Below, piece by piece: positions 8,611-19,100 of a stretch of DNA of 64,000 nucleotides. The notes under the pieces are model-generated. The model had not been told where the DNA came from. It made no database searches and saw only the letters and a program-made list of their open reading frames with translations. Source of the DNA: Desulfosporosinus nitroreducens (GTDB lineage: Bacteria; Bacillota; Desulfitobacteriia; Desulfitobacteriales; Desulfitobacteriaceae). The position numbers and the translations under genes are program-made. The stretch's first letter is position 1, and every line of letters starts with the position of its first letter. Location of the stretch: NCBI RefSeq assembly GCF_023897015.1, contig NZ_JAMHFY010000006.1, positions 1 through 64,000 on the forward strand, given 5' to 3'.

Positions 8611-10053
8611 TTAATCCCCCTCAACTATCCATATTGTTTGGCTCTCGAAGCCATCCCACCCTTGCCATTGTCCTTCTTTGGAGGCAAGCAACATACATAG
8701 TGCCTCATGAGTTATTTCTTCACCCATTACAACCGCTGGAATTCCAGGAGGATAAAGAGAAATTGTTTCTCCAATAATATGACCCAAACTCTCCTTAAGT
8801 GGGATTTTACGTTTGCGGGCAAAGAAGGCATCCCGTGGAGAGAGAATGGGGTTTGGCAAGGTCAGAATTTGTCCCTGTACTCTTTCCCGTCGCTTTTTCG
8901 ATTCGCAAACGGCTAGAGAAGATGCGAAATCTCTTAAACTTTCTAACCCTTTCGTAAGCAATCGGACATCCTCAGGAGTATTTCCAATGCCTAACATAAA
9001 CAGAATGTTTTCCTCATCCCATAATTCTGGTTCAATTCCGAAATCTGCTCTAAGGTATTCCACACAGCGAGGAGCTGAAACGCCCAGTGGACGTGTATTA
9101 ATAAGAATCTTTGACCAATCCACTGCGTGAATGCCAAAAGTTCCGACATCCTTTGAACTAAGAATTCGAAAACAAGTTCCTACTTTTCTATGAAGATCAT
9201 CGACTTCTTCTTTAAGACCTTCCCAGCGCCATAATTCCAAGGCCAATTCTCCCGCTCGTTCTAATGAAGACATAAGCAAATAACTCGGGCTTGATGATTG
9301 CAGGAGCTCCAGACTTTGTTTCAGACGGGTTCGACTAATCCTTGATCCTTGAACATGTAACATAGCTGACTGAGTCAAGGAACTCAATGTCTTATGACAG
9401 CTATTTAAGACAAGATCTGCTCCAAGCTTTAAAGCACTCGTGGGAAATAGCTCGCTAAGATAATGTGACCCATGTGCCTGATCAACGAGAATCGGTGAAT
9501 TAGAACCCGAATTCATTCTTTCTGCCAATAATCCGCTTAAGTCAAAAGCCGTTCCATAATAACTTGGATACGTGACATGACAGGCAGAAACCTCATGCCA
9601 CAAAATCTTTTGCTTCTCCAAATTAATTCCTAACGAAAGATTAAAATCCGGATGGACTATTGGCATCACATAATCTGGCTTTAATCCACTCAAAACTAAA
9701 GCTGACATAACAGAACGATGGCAACTTCTTTCCACAACAACTCGTTTATCAGCAGTATCTTTTAAAGCGAGAAACATAGCTTGATTGCCAACTGTCCCAC
9801 CATTAACCAGAAAAAAGGTTTCTTCTGCTCCAAAAATCTCCGCTGCTTTTTTCAGGGCCTTAGCAATAATCCCGCTTGGAGAATGAAGCATGTCAAGGCC
9901 CGGCAGTTCGGTTAAGTCAAAACTCACAAAGTCGAAATCATTAAAAAACTCCTGTCGACCTTTATGGCCAGGAGTATGGAAAGAGCAAAATCCTTGTTTA
10001 TGATAATGGCTCAATCCTTCTCCAAGATCACCCACTGAACAATGAACCTCCAT
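8611..10053 (-). CDS. Orn/Lys/Arg decarboxylase family (YaaO-like, PLP enzyme)
   Basis: A 480-residue fold-type I PLP enzyme similar to Bacillus YaaO and SpeA. It has FHTPGHKGRQEFF (about 25-37), DVDQAHGSH-like VDQAHGSHY (about 190-198) and SCHKTLSSLTQSA (about 218-230), whose lysine should bind PLP, plus a C-terminal decarboxylase domain with YPPGIPAV near 431. The product would be agmatine or cadaverine depending on specificity, which the sequence does not settle. The speD gene at 23663 makes a polyamine role plausible. Its position between gin and holB matches yaaO. Confidence 0.9.
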   Translation of the reverse strand: MEVHCSVGDLGEGLSHYHKQGFCSFHTPGHKGRQEFFNDFDFVSFDLTELPGLDMLHSPSGIIAKALKKAAEIFGAEETFFLVNGGTVGNQAMFLALKDTADKRVVVERSCHRSVMSALVLSGLKPDYVMPIVHPDFNLSLGINLEKQKILWHEVSACHVTYPSYYGTAFDLSGLLAERMNSGSNSPILVDQAHGSHYLSELFPTSALKLGADLVLNSCHKTLSSLTQSAMLHVQGSRISRTRLKQSLELLQSSSPSYLLMSSLERAGELALELWRWEGLKEEVDDLHRKVGTCFRILSSKDVGTFGIHAVDWSKILINTRPLGVSAPRCVEYLRADFGIEPELWDEENILFMLGIGNTPEDVRLLTKGLESLRDFASSLAVCESKKRRERVQGQILTLPNPILSPRDAFFARKRKIPLKESLGHIIGETISLYPPGIPAVVMGEEITHEALCMLLASKEGQWQGWDGFESQTIWIVEGD

Positions 10054-10174
10054 TTACCCATTAATGTACGACCTATAGTTTACACATGGTATTCCTTATA
10101 GTTTAACATGAATTAGAAAAATTTTCATCCAAATGGTAATCTGTTGCAATAAACATTTAATTAATGCCTATATT

Positions 10175-10435
10175 TTAATAAAAAATACCTTTAATTAAAA
10201 ATAAGAATTCTTGGTATTCCGGGGAGTCTGGTTCCGCTGTGAAAAGTTCTTGCTGGCAATCCGAACAAAAAAACATTCCCTGTACTCTAAAGCCATCATA
10301 TAACCCCTTTTTCGGAACCTGTGTGCAACGATAACACACGGGAAGAAGCTTTCCTTCGTTCGGCACAAGCTCTTCAGCCTTGTCTGAGATTTCTGAAGGG
10401 CTTTGAGTTCGGGTATGGCTTGTCTTAATCATCAT
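10175..10435 (-). CDS. gin: Gin (CsfB)-family anti-sigma-G protein
   Basis: An 86-residue protein with a two-cysteine-pair zinc knuckle: CYRC (about 34-37) and CSDC (about 57-60), followed by a TAEPDSPEYQEFLFLIK-type tail, as in Bacillus CsfB/Gin. Gin binds and inhibits sigma-G (and can act on sigma-E) during spore development. In Bacillus csfB lies between bofA and yaaO; here it also sits next to the YaaO-like gene, on the far side of an inserted gerA operon. The N-terminal 30 residues are longer and more polar than in Bacillus. Confidence 0.82.
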   Translation of the reverse strand: MMIKTSHTRTQSPSEISDKAEELVPNEGKLLPVCYRCTQVPKKGLYDGFRVQGMFFCSDCQQELFTAEPDSPEYQEFLFLIKGIFY

Positions 10436-10461
10436 TATATTCCCCCTAGTTACTTCTCCCC

Positions 10462-11691
10462 CTAGTCTTGCCCCTCTCCCACTAAATTAGTCGCACTGCT
10501 GCTTGACATTCCGGAATGATGAATCGTGACTTTTACCTCTATAGAAACCGAAAAATCCGCAATCTCCTCCTCCCATTGATCCTTTATCGTCTTCCAATAC
10601 GCTGAATTTTTCTGTTCAATATGCCGTCCAATTCCCAGAAAATCAAGCCCTAACTCTCGTTGCTTTTTAATCGAGCTCTCGCATTCTTTCTCAATAACCT
10701 TGGCAAAGTCCTTTTCTGCCTCTTTAACTAATTCTACCCACTCCGGCCCTGACAGTTGTTTCTTTAGTCCCAGAATTTCATCAATTGCAATACTTGTCTT
10801 GATCTGATATTGTAACTCTTTTTTTTCGTTATTAGTTTTCACTTTATACTTTGTTCTGGATTCTAGCACTTGCCCTCCAAACTTTACGCTATTTTCTTCA
10901 AGATCTACGGTATTAATTAAACGATGTATAACGTCATTTTCCAACCACATATACCCTTTGGTTTCTTCGTCAGTCAGAAAGTCAGCCAAGTTATCCCCAC
11001 GCATAACCCCGGCACTTTGTATCCGTATCTCTCCTGCCTCATTTTTGGCATCCGCTTTATATTCCATATCCTCTCCGGACTTAACACTCTCAACTACTGG
11101 AAGAATCGGTGCCGTACTTTTTGTACCTAAAATTGTAAGGTAATGCCCTAACCGTACCGTCGGAAAAATTGATATTTCATCTCCACCTTCAATGTTACTT
11201 TTAATTGCCATAGCTGGTATTAGTCCAGAGCGTAACTTCAAATTTAAGATGTCTTGAGCCTTCCCTTTAGCTAAAACTAGGTACATAGATCGACGAAATT
11301 CAGCATAACGCTGAGCAAAATCCAACATATTATTAAAACCGCCAGCTTTTGCGACATCCTCACTAAATATTATAACCTTTAATGAGCCCATAAACGGTGT
11401 TCGATAGGTGACTTTAGATAACTTCTCGAAAGCTTCCCTGGAACTCGAGGCCTCTATGCTAAATGTCCGGTCCTCAATCTCTGAACCAGTTGAACTATCT
11501 TTTTTTGGCCGTGCAAATTGTTGTGTAATAAGGAAAGTACCCGGTTTTTCTCCCACATCAAACCCTATTCCTAATAAAGGAGCCAAATCCTCTACTTCCT
11601 TCTTTCCCCAGCATCCCGTCAAAAACAAGAGGCAAGCAAAAACGGTCAATATAAGAATAAATTTCTGTTCTTTGCTTCTATCGGTTTTCAT
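10462..11691 (-). CDS. Ger(x)C family spore germination lipoprotein (GerAC-like)
   Basis: A 409-residue lipoprotein. The signal peptide ends in a LTGC lipobox with the modified Cys near residue 27. Beyond it lies a GerC fold (PLLGIGFDVGE near 40, PFMGSLKVIIF near 101, and the AKGKAQDIL region), with the C-terminal domain about 220-400. The ATG at 11691 follows GAAGGT and overlaps the gerAB stop; a longer reading from 11745 would lack a signal peptide. It is the last gene of a gerAA-gerAB-gerAB-gerAC operon. With GerAA and GerAB it should form a germinant receptor in the spore inner membrane. Confidence 0.93.
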   Translation of the reverse strand: MKTDRSKEQKFILILTVFACLLFLTGCWGKKEVEDLAPLLGIGFDVGEKPGTFLITQQFARPKKDSSTGSEIEDRTFSIEASSSREAFEKLSKVTYRTPFMGSLKVIIFSEDVAKAGGFNNMLDFAQRYAEFRRSMYLVLAKGKAQDILNLKLRSGLIPAMAIKSNIEGGDEISIFPTVRLGHYLTILGTKSTAPILPVVESVKSGEDMEYKADAKNEAGEIRIQSAGVMRGDNLADFLTDEETKGYMWLENDVIHRLINTVDLEENSVKFGGQVLESRTKYKVKTNNEKKELQYQIKTSIAIDEILGLKKQLSGPEWVELVKEAEKDFAKVIEKECESSIKKQRELGLDFLGIGRHIEQKNSAYWKTIKDQWEEEIADFSVSIEVKVTIHHSGMSSSSATNLVGEGQD

Positions 11692-12782
11692 GAAATACCA
11701 GCTACCTTCTTCCAGCGCGAGATTCCCCAAAGGGTAAGTATCCATACGGATGCAAAAGGGAGAATCAAATAATTATCAACAAATCCAATTTCCATAACTA
11801 AGACAGGCCCTCTTTTAAACTTAAATGCAATCCCCATAAATACGACTCCTACTCCGAGATTCCATTTTAATCCCTTCAAATTGAAGACGGTTTCTAAGCC
11901 CCAATTCACTGTAAAAAAGAAGGCACTAACCTTTATAACCAAGGCCCCAAACCAAGCCCCCAAAAATAATGATTCAACTCCTGCAAAGGTCCGGCTTATT
12001 TCCACCATCTTCCCTAAGACAAGTAAGCCATAGACCAAACTTACAGTTTCTCCAGGTCCAAAAATTAAAATTTGTATTAAGACAACCAACGTATTCAAAA
12101 ATCCGACCCAAAAAACTGCTTGCCAAACCCCTCTCTTCAATTGGGCAAGCTCTCGTTTACCAGTAGGTAGAAAGGTAAGGATTCCCGCTATGAAAAGAAT
12201 ATATTCCATTGCAAAGGGTGCTACTTTGAGCCCACCCCAAATAATGGGTTTTATTCCCTCGCTTAAAATAGGCAAAAATTCTCCTTGTTCTATTCGCGGC
12301 ATGGAGAGTCCCATATTCAGTACCAATGCTATGACAATCAATGGAAAGATTATTTCGGAAAAGCGCGCAAATACTTCAATCCCCGATCTGATCAAGCAAA
12401 AAACCAATAAAATTCCTCCGAGGTAGAACATCCCTATGGGGGTCAGTGGCATAATTGAAGACTGATAGATATCCCCAACTTGGCCTAGCAACAGCCCCCC
12501 AAAGTAACCCGTGATTAAGATATAAACTATCCCAATGATTTTACAGATCCATTTTCCCAACAATATTTCCGAAATCTGCAGTAAGTTTTTTTGTGGATAC
12601 TGTTCCAGCAGTGAAATAACCATTAAGCTGTAAGGAATTCCAACAGCGAAGCCTGGCAGAACACTCATCCAGCCATCCCGACTGGCGACCCCTGTCACCA
12701 TCGAGGCTATGGGAAGAAATGTTGTACCCATAAGTACCGCTGCGCCTAAAACCATGAATTGATGTGAGGAGATTCTTTCCAT
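11688..12782 (-). CDS. GerAB-type spore germination permease, copy 1
   Basis: A 364-residue APC-superfamily membrane protein with about ten hydrophobic segments, the germinant-binding subunit type. The N-terminus (MERISSHQF) and overall sequence are close to the adjacent permease at 12786-13877, so the two look like a tandem duplication. The start lies 3 nt after the stop of the upstream copy, with AGAGGGGAGC as ribosome site inside that copy's 3' end. The C-terminus ends in LWGISRWKKVAGIS. Confidence 0.93.
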   Translation of the reverse strand: MERISSHQFMVLGAAVLMGTTFLPIASMVTGVASRDGWMSVLPGFAVGIPYSLMVISLLEQYPQKNLLQISEILLGKWICKIIGIVYILITGYFGGLLLGQVGDIYQSSIMPLTPIGMFYLGGILLVFCLIRSGIEVFARFSEIIFPLIVIALVLNMGLSMPRIEQGEFLPILSEGIKPIIWGGLKVAPFAMEYILFIAGILTFLPTGKRELAQLKRGVWQAVFWVGFLNTLVVLIQILIFGPGETVSLVYGLLVLGKMVEISRTFAGVESLFLGAWFGALVIKVSAFFFTVNWGLETVFNLKGLKWNLGVGVVFMGIAFKFKRGPVLVMEIGFVDNYLILPFASVWILTLWGISRWKKVAGIS

Positions 12783-12785
12783 TCG

Positions 12786-13877
12786 TCAAATGCCAGCTCC
12801 CCTCTTCCAGCGCGAGACTCCCCAAAGAATGGGTATCCAAAGAGATACAAAGGGCATAATCAGATACTCGTCAACAAGTCCAATCTCTATAATCAATGAA
12901 GGTCCCCTTACAAACCTGAAGGCGATTCCTAAAAATACGACTGCTATTGCATGTCTCCAATTAACTCCCTTCAAGCCAAAGACACTTTCTAAACCCCAAA
13001 TTACTGCGTAAAAGAGAGAACCTATTTTAATGACCGCCGCAGAAAGCCAAACACCCAAAAACAAGGATTCGACTCCAGCAACCGTCCTGCTTACTTCCAC
13101 CAATTTCCCTAAAACAAGCAGGCCATAGACTATACGAATGGTCTCGGCTGGTCCAAAAATAAGCAGTTGAATTAAGACTACGAAAGTGTCTAGGATACCC
13201 ACCAAGAAAATAATTCGCCAGACTCCAGTTTTTAGTTGACTAAGTTCTTGCTTACCGGTAGGGAGAAAAGCAATAATTCCTGCTAGAAAGAGCATATAGG
13301 TCATCACAAAGGGTATTACTTTTGTCGCTCCCAAAAAGATCGGCTTAAAACCCTCACTCAGAATAGGCAGAAGTTCCCCTTGTTCGATTCTTGGTACAGA
13401 AAGCCCAACATTTAAAAGTAATGCGATTACGATCAGTGGAAAGACTACCTCAGAAAAACGGGCAAATACTTCGATCCCAGACTTTATCAAGAACAAAACA
13501 AGAAAGATCCCGCCTAGGAAGAACACCCAGAGAGGGGTTACGGGCATAGTTGATGCCTGATAGATATCCCCGATTTGTCCCAGCAACAAGCCTCCAAGAT
13601 AAACCACAATTAATGTATAATAAAAACCTAGGCTTTTTCCTATCCACTTTCCAAAAACCGCCTCTGAAATTTGTAATAAATTTTTGCGTGGATACTGTTC
13701 TGAAAGGGAAAGTATCATCAAACTATAAGGGATCCCCACTGCAAATCCTGGTAGAACACTCATCCAGCCATCTCGTCCGCCAACTCCGGTCACTAACGAT
13801 GCTACAGGAAGAAATGTTGTACCCATAAGTACTGCCGCTCCTAGAGTTGTAAATTGATGTGGTGAAATCCTTTCCAT
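12786..13877 (-). CDS. GerAB-type spore germination permease, copy 2
   Basis: A 363-residue APC-type permease, about ten membrane segments, strongly similar along its length to its downstream neighbour (MERISPHQF start, GAAVLMGTTFLPVAS, C-terminal WGVSRWKRGAGI). The ATG at 13877 follows GGAAGGGG and lies 3 bp past the gerAA stop; an in-frame upstream Met at 13949 would overlap gerAA by 70 nt and is less likely. Two different B subunits with one A and one C suggest alternative receptor assemblies or a wider germinant range. This is inference. Confidence 0.93.
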   Translation of the reverse strand: MERISPHQFTTLGAAVLMGTTFLPVASLVTGVGGRDGWMSVLPGFAVGIPYSLMILSLSEQYPRKNLLQISEAVFGKWIGKSLGFYYTLIVVYLGGLLLGQIGDIYQASTMPVTPLWVFFLGGIFLVLFLIKSGIEVFARFSEVVFPLIVIALLLNVGLSVPRIEQGELLPILSEGFKPIFLGATKVIPFVMTYMLFLAGIIAFLPTGKQELSQLKTGVWRIIFLVGILDTFVVLIQLLIFGPAETIRIVYGLLVLGKLVEVSRTVAGVESLFLGVWLSAAVIKIGSLFYAVIWGLESVFGLKGVNWRHAIAVVFLGIAFRFVRGPSLIIEIGLVDEYLIMPFVSLWIPILWGVSRWKRGAGI

Positions 13878-13879
13878 TG

Positions 13880-15451
13880 TTACCCCTTCCCATTTGGTCG
13901 GGGTTCCTCTACGTCCATGAGTTGGGGGCGACTCTTTAACGCCCACCAAGGAGCCCGAACGAACGTATCCTGCAACAAGGCCCGAATACGCAACGGGGCT
14001 ATCGGACTAGTGTATGGCACTCCGAATGAACGAAGGCCTAGCAGGTGGATCATGATAGCATAAAGACCCACAGCTACCCCAAAAAAACCAAGAATACCTG
14101 CCAAGATCATAAGTGGGAATCGAATCAACCTGACCGCAAGACTTAGATCGTAATAAGGAATGGCGTAACTCGCTACAGCAGTCAGTCCAATGATGATAAC
14201 CATCAGTGGGCTGACAAGGCCGGCGTTCACCGCCGCATCGCCGATAATAAGCGCCCCTACAATACCAATCGTCTGTCCAATTGGTTTTGGTAAGCGAAGC
14301 CCCGCTTCCTGCAATATTTCTAAAACTACCGTCATTGTTATGGCCTCTAAGAGAGCTGGAAAGGGCACTCCCTGTCTACCTGCCGATATGCTCATCAGAA
14401 GATCTGTCGGTATAATTTCTTGATGAAACGTCGTCACTGCTATATAGACGCTAGGGGCTACAACGGCTACAAATGCTCCTACATACCTCACAAAACGAGA
14501 AAGAATTGCCGTCATGGCTCTTTGGTAGTAATCCTCATTGACATTTAAAAACTGCGTTAATATTGCTGGTACCACAAGTACTATGGGGGTTCCGTCGACA
14601 ATAATTCCTACTTTCCCTTCCAAAAGCTTTCCCGCCAAAACATCCGGGCGCTCTGTATAAGCGATTTGTGGAAAAGGCGAGTAGGGGTTATCCTCAATCA
14701 TTTCCTCGATATATCCAACGTCTATCACACTATCCATCTTGATTTTAGCTAATCTCTTTAGCACTTCGGAGACAATATCAGGACTTGCTATTTTCTCTAT
14801 ATAAGTAACCACAAGATCCGTATTAGACATGTCTCCCAGTTTTAAAGATATTATACGTAAGGAAGGGTGTTTAATCTTGCGCCGCAAAAGCGAGGTATTA
14901 ATTCGAAGGGTTTCCGCAAAACCCTCATGCGGCCCTTTGACGATTGACTCCGCTATTGGTTCATTGACGCCGCGATGAGCCCATCCCCTGGCACCAATGA
15001 CGATCGCCTCTGAAGAATCACCAAAAAAGATAACCGAATCCCCTGATAAAATTGAACTTACAGCATCTTTCATTTCGGATATTTTCTTAATCTCTACGCC
15101 AGGGAGCAGACTTTGAATTGTTATATCGATAACATTGGATAATGTCGCTTTAGCTAATTCTGGATGTCCAACCAATTCCACCATAAGAGGTTTTAAGACA
15201 AATTCGTCCAACAGATTTTTATCAACCAGTCCATCTACCACTATTAACAGACAGGGAATTCGTTCTTTCCCTTGGAGGAAAAACTCACGAAATACAATAT
15301 CGCTGCTCTTCGATAAAATTTCCTTCACCGTCTGTCCTGATAAGGGCTTTTTCAAATCCTCGTCAATTGAATACGAGGGAGACTTCCTTACCTTTCGCTC
15401 TCCTTTTGGACGAATGGTAAGTTCTTTGATCATTTTCAGCCAACTGCGCAT
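13880..15451 (-). CDS. GerAA-type spore germination protein
   Basis: A 523-residue GerA-family A subunit. The soluble N-terminal part covers about residues 1-290 and includes VVDGLVDK near 71 and RGVNEPIAE near 158. It is followed by about five membrane segments from about 290 to 470 with the PFPALLEAITM and LPKPIGQTIGIVGALIIGDAA signatures. The ATG is preceded by GGAGGG. It is the first gene of the ger operon. Recent family work describes A subunits as oligomeric ion channels in the spore inner membrane. Confidence 0.95.
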   Translation of the reverse strand: MRSWLKMIKELTIRPKGERKVRKSPSYSIDEDLKKPLSGQTVKEILSKSSDIVFREFFLQGKERIPCLLIVVDGLVDKNLLDEFVLKPLMVELVGHPELAKATLSNVIDITIQSLLPGVEIKKISEMKDAVSSILSGDSVIFFGDSSEAIVIGARGWAHRGVNEPIAESIVKGPHEGFAETLRINTSLLRRKIKHPSLRIISLKLGDMSNTDLVVTYIEKIASPDIVSEVLKRLAKIKMDSVIDVGYIEEMIEDNPYSPFPQIAYTERPDVLAGKLLEGKVGIIVDGTPIVLVVPAILTQFLNVNEDYYQRAMTAILSRFVRYVGAFVAVVAPSVYIAVTTFHQEIIPTDLLMSISAGRQGVPFPALLEAITMTVVLEILQEAGLRLPKPIGQTIGIVGALIIGDAAVNAGLVSPLMVIIIGLTAVASYAIPYYDLSLAVRLIRFPLMILAGILGFFGVAVGLYAIMIHLLGLRSFGVPYTSPIAPLRIRALLQDTFVRAPWWALKSRPQLMDVEEPRPNGKG

Positions 15452-15610
15452 ATTACTCCCTCCGATAGCTTATTTTGTCCGACAAAGAGTTGATTATGCG
15501 TCAGTCTTCAGTTCTCTTCCTTATTACGTGTAACCTAACCCCTTCCCCTTGTTGATTCACCAATTATTCTTCCGCCTTAGTTTTTAAATTTTGGCCTTTT
15601 ACTAACTCTA

Positions 15611-15653
15611 TATAAAAAAGAAACATGGGGAACTACAGTAAGTAGTCCCCCAT
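15611..15653 (-). terminator. Terminator after bofA
   Basis: On the minus strand a GGGGACTAC/GTAGTTCCCC hairpin with a 5-nt loop leads into a T-rich stretch (GTTTCTTTTTT). It lies about 80 nt downstream of bofA and before the ger operon. Confidence 0.8.
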
Positions 15654-15732
15654 ACACTCCATACACTCTCTATATCCTTTCCGTAATTATTTACTAGTTC
15701 ATAATCTAATTCTTAGGTAAAAAGCAAGACGT

Positions 15733-15987
15733 CTAAATCCCAAGCAACTGTAACACTAATAAAGCTAAAACACCAGGAAAACCCAGCAAACCTACAATTA
15801 GAATTGTAAAGAGATTAATCGGGATATCTAATCCAATGACATTTAGTATTAAGTTAAAAAGCCACAACCCAACAATTCCCCCTAAAATATGTATCAGGAC
15901 TTTGAGAATTAATCGAGGTTGTCCTAATGAAGAGCGTACAATTAACGCTAATAAAATTATAAATAGTCCTAAAAAAACAAAGGTCAT
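15733..15987 (-). CDS. bofA: Pro-sigma-K processing inhibitor BofA family
   Basis: An 84-residue membrane protein with two or three hydrophobic segments and the BofA-type middle (HILGGIVGLWLFNLI, then NLFTILIVGLLGFPGVLALL). In Bacillus BofA holds the SpoIVFB protease inactive in the forespore outer membrane. The start at 15987 has a textbook AGGAGG; the longer reading from 16053 adds 22 unrelated residues. It lies between nifJ and the ger operon; in Bacillus it directly follows recR and yaaL. Confidence 0.9.
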   Translation of the reverse strand: MTFVFLGLFIILLALIVRSSLGQPRLILKVLIHILGGIVGLWLFNLILNVIGLDIPINLFTILIVGLLGFPGVLALLVLQLLGI

Positions 15988-16097
15988 GAAAATCCTCCTT
16001 TGCCTAAAGCATAGTACATCATATGCTCTCAAGGACAAAGTAGAACCAGCCAATCATTATGTTTCCTTAGTTGCTTTAAACTCAATAGAGTTTTAAA

Positions 16098-16131
16098 GCA
16101 AAAAGAGAGCAGGGTTTTGCCTGCTCTCTTT
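16098..16131 (-). terminator. Terminator after nifJ
   Basis: On the minus strand an AAAGAGAGCAGG/CCTGCTCTCTTT hairpin with a 5-nt loop and a short T run, about 35 nt after the nifJ stop codon. Confidence 0.85.
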
Positions 16132-16166
16132 GAGTGTAATGATCTATGCTACATGTTTACTATTTC

Positions 16167-19100
16167 TTAGTCCCACTTTTGGTCAGCTAAACGCTTATAG
16201 GATTCATAACGAACCTTGGCATACTTTTCAGCGCCTACGAACAGTTCCTCGGCACTTTCCGGGAAAGTATTCAGCAAGGAAGAGTAACGAACTTCTCCCA
16301 TGATGAAGTCACGGAATGAGGCACTGGGCTCCTTGGAATCTAAGCTAAATGGATTCTTACCTTGATCAATCAAATCTGGATTATAATGATAGAGGTGCCA
16401 GTAACCAGCGTCAACCGCTTTCTTCTGCTCTTGTACACTCTTCGTCATACCAGCCTTCAGACCGTGATTGATACAAGGAGCATAAGCAATGATCAAGGAA
16501 GGTCCTTTATAAGCTTCAGCTTCTTTAATAACTTTAATCGTTTGAGCCATGTTAGAACCTAAAGCAATCTGCGCAACATAAACATAGCCATAGCTCATGG
16601 CAATCATGCCAAGGTCTTTCTTACGAATCTTCTTCCCTGCAGCAGCAAATTTAGCTACAGCTGCACGAGGAGTTGACTTGGAGGATTGTCCTCCAGTATT
16701 GGAGTATACCTCGGTATCCATAACGAAGATATTTACGTCGTCTCCAGAAGCTAGTACATGGTCTAAGCCACCAAATCCGATATCATAAGCCCAACCGTCT
16801 CCACCGAGGATCCATTGGGATTTTTTGATAAGATGATCTTTCTTAGCATTGATTTCAGCGAGGACTTTGTTATCTCCTGCGTAGCCGTTGAGAACTGCAA
16901 GGATCTTAGCTGTCGCAGCTTTAGAAGCGTCAGCATCGTCCCAACCCGCAATCCACTCTTGGAATGCTTCTTTTAACTCAACACTAATCTCCATTTCGAG
17001 GGCTTGCTTCATCAAATCAAGGAGTTTTTCGCGTTGTTGGCGAACACCCAAGTACATACCATAGCCAAACTCAGCATTGTCTTCAAATAAGGAGTTAGCC
17101 CAACTGGGTCCTTTGCCTTCTTGGTTCGTGGTATATGGCACTGATGGAGCACTGCCGCCCCAGATGGAGCTACAGCCGGTAGCATTGGAAATCATCATGC
17201 GATCACCATATAGTTGGGTAATAAGTTTAACATAGGCTGTCTCACCACACCCTGGGCACGAGCCGTTAAACTCTAATAACGGTTGTGCAAACTGGCTGCC
17301 TTTTACGGTCGTTACATCGAAGAGCTTGCTCTTGTTTTTAAGAGTAATGGCATACTCCCAGTTCTTAGTTTGTTGTTCCATCTGCTCTGCCGCTGATTTC
17401 ATAATCAGAGCCTTTTCTTTAGCTGGGCAAACTTCAACACAGTTTCCACACCCTGTGCAATCCAACGTACTCACTTGCATACGGAATTGCAAACCAGCTG
17501 CTTCTTTACCGATTGCTTTCTTACCCACAAAGGTCTCAGGAGCATTTTTTGCTTCTGCTTCATCAATTAGGAACGGTCGAATCGCTGCATGCGGACATAC
17601 ATAAGAACATTGGTTACATTGGATACAATTTTCGATCTGCCATTCTGGAACAATAACGGCAATACCGCGTTTTTCGAAACTAGCAGTTCCGACTGGGAAA
17701 GTTCCGTCTTCACGACCTGCGAACGTACTTACCGGGAGGCTGTCTCCCTCTAATGCATTCATTGGACGAAGAATGTTCTTGATGAAATCTGGTTCTTCAA
17801 CAGCCGCAGCAGCTTGTGCTTGTGCGTTGTCACCATTTTCCCAAGCAGCAGGCGCTTCAACTTTGACGAGGGAAGATACTCCAAGATCAATAGCTGCTAT
17901 ATTCATATCAACGATATTTTGACCCTTTTTACCATAGGTTTTTACAACGGAGGCTTTTAGGTAGTCGACAGCCTCTTCGACAGGAATGACGTTGGCAAGC
18001 TTAAAGAAAGCAGCTTGCATGACCATGTTAATGCGGGAACCAAGACCAATTTTGCGAGCAATTGATACAGCATCAATGATGTAGAAGTTAGCTTTGGTTT
18101 TCGCCAAGGCCTGTTTCATTGAAGCAGGGAGTTTTTCTTGCAGTTCTTCTGGAGTCCACTGACAATTCAAAACAAAATTGCCGCCTTGTTTAAGCCCTTT
18201 TAAAAGATCATATTGGTAGACATAAGTTTGGTTATGACATGCAATATAATTCGTACCAGTCACATAATAAGGGGATTTAATTTGCTTTTTACCAAAGCGC
18301 ACATGGGAAACTGTAATTCCACCGGATTTTTTACTGTCATATTGGAAATACGCTTGAGCATAAAGCTTGGTATGATCTCCAATAATCTTAATCGCTTGTT
18401 TATTAGCACCGACAGTACCATCAGCACCCAGACCCCAGAATTTGCAGGAAATTGTACCTTCTGGAGCAGTATCAATGATTTCGTCTTCTGCCAAAGATTT
18501 ATTAGTTACGTCATCCACTATACCAATGGTAAAACCATTTCTAGGGCTTTCAGACTTAAGGTTTTTGTAAACAGCCAGGACTTGAGAAGGAGTCGTATCT
18601 TTAGAACCTAAACCATAACGACCGCCGACAATCACAGGTTTCATATCGTTGGAGTAGAAAATATCCTCTATATCCAGATAAAGTGGTTCTCCATTAGCTC
18701 CTGGTTCTTTGGTACGATCAAGAACTGCAATTTTCTTAACGGATTTAGGCAATACTTTAAAGAAGTAATCGCTGGAGAACGGACGATATAAGTGAACCTT
18801 AACAACGCCGACTTTTTCTCCTCTGGCTACGAGATAATCAATAGTTTCTTCAATTGTATCACAGATCGAGCCCATGGCCACAATAACATATTCTGCATCT
18901 TCTGCACCATAATATTGGAATGGATGATATTCGCGGCCAGTAAGTTTCTTATATTCTTGCATATAATGTTCAACCATGTCTGGTATAACATCATAAAAAC
19001 GATTAGAAGCTTCTCGACCTTGGAAGTATACATCAGGATTTTGAGCCGTTCCACGAAGTACAGGACGTTCAGGATTCAAAGAAGCATCGCGGAAAGCTTG

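Noticed and set aside
12541-12840. 99-residue ORF across the gerAB junction
   Set aside because: Alternative frame of the two permeases; its similarity to another out-of-frame segment near 11745 reflects the gerAB duplication.
15452-15732. Sigma-G promoter before gerAA
   Set aside because: TGAAT-like and CATAATC-like hexamers occur, but not at a convincing spacing.
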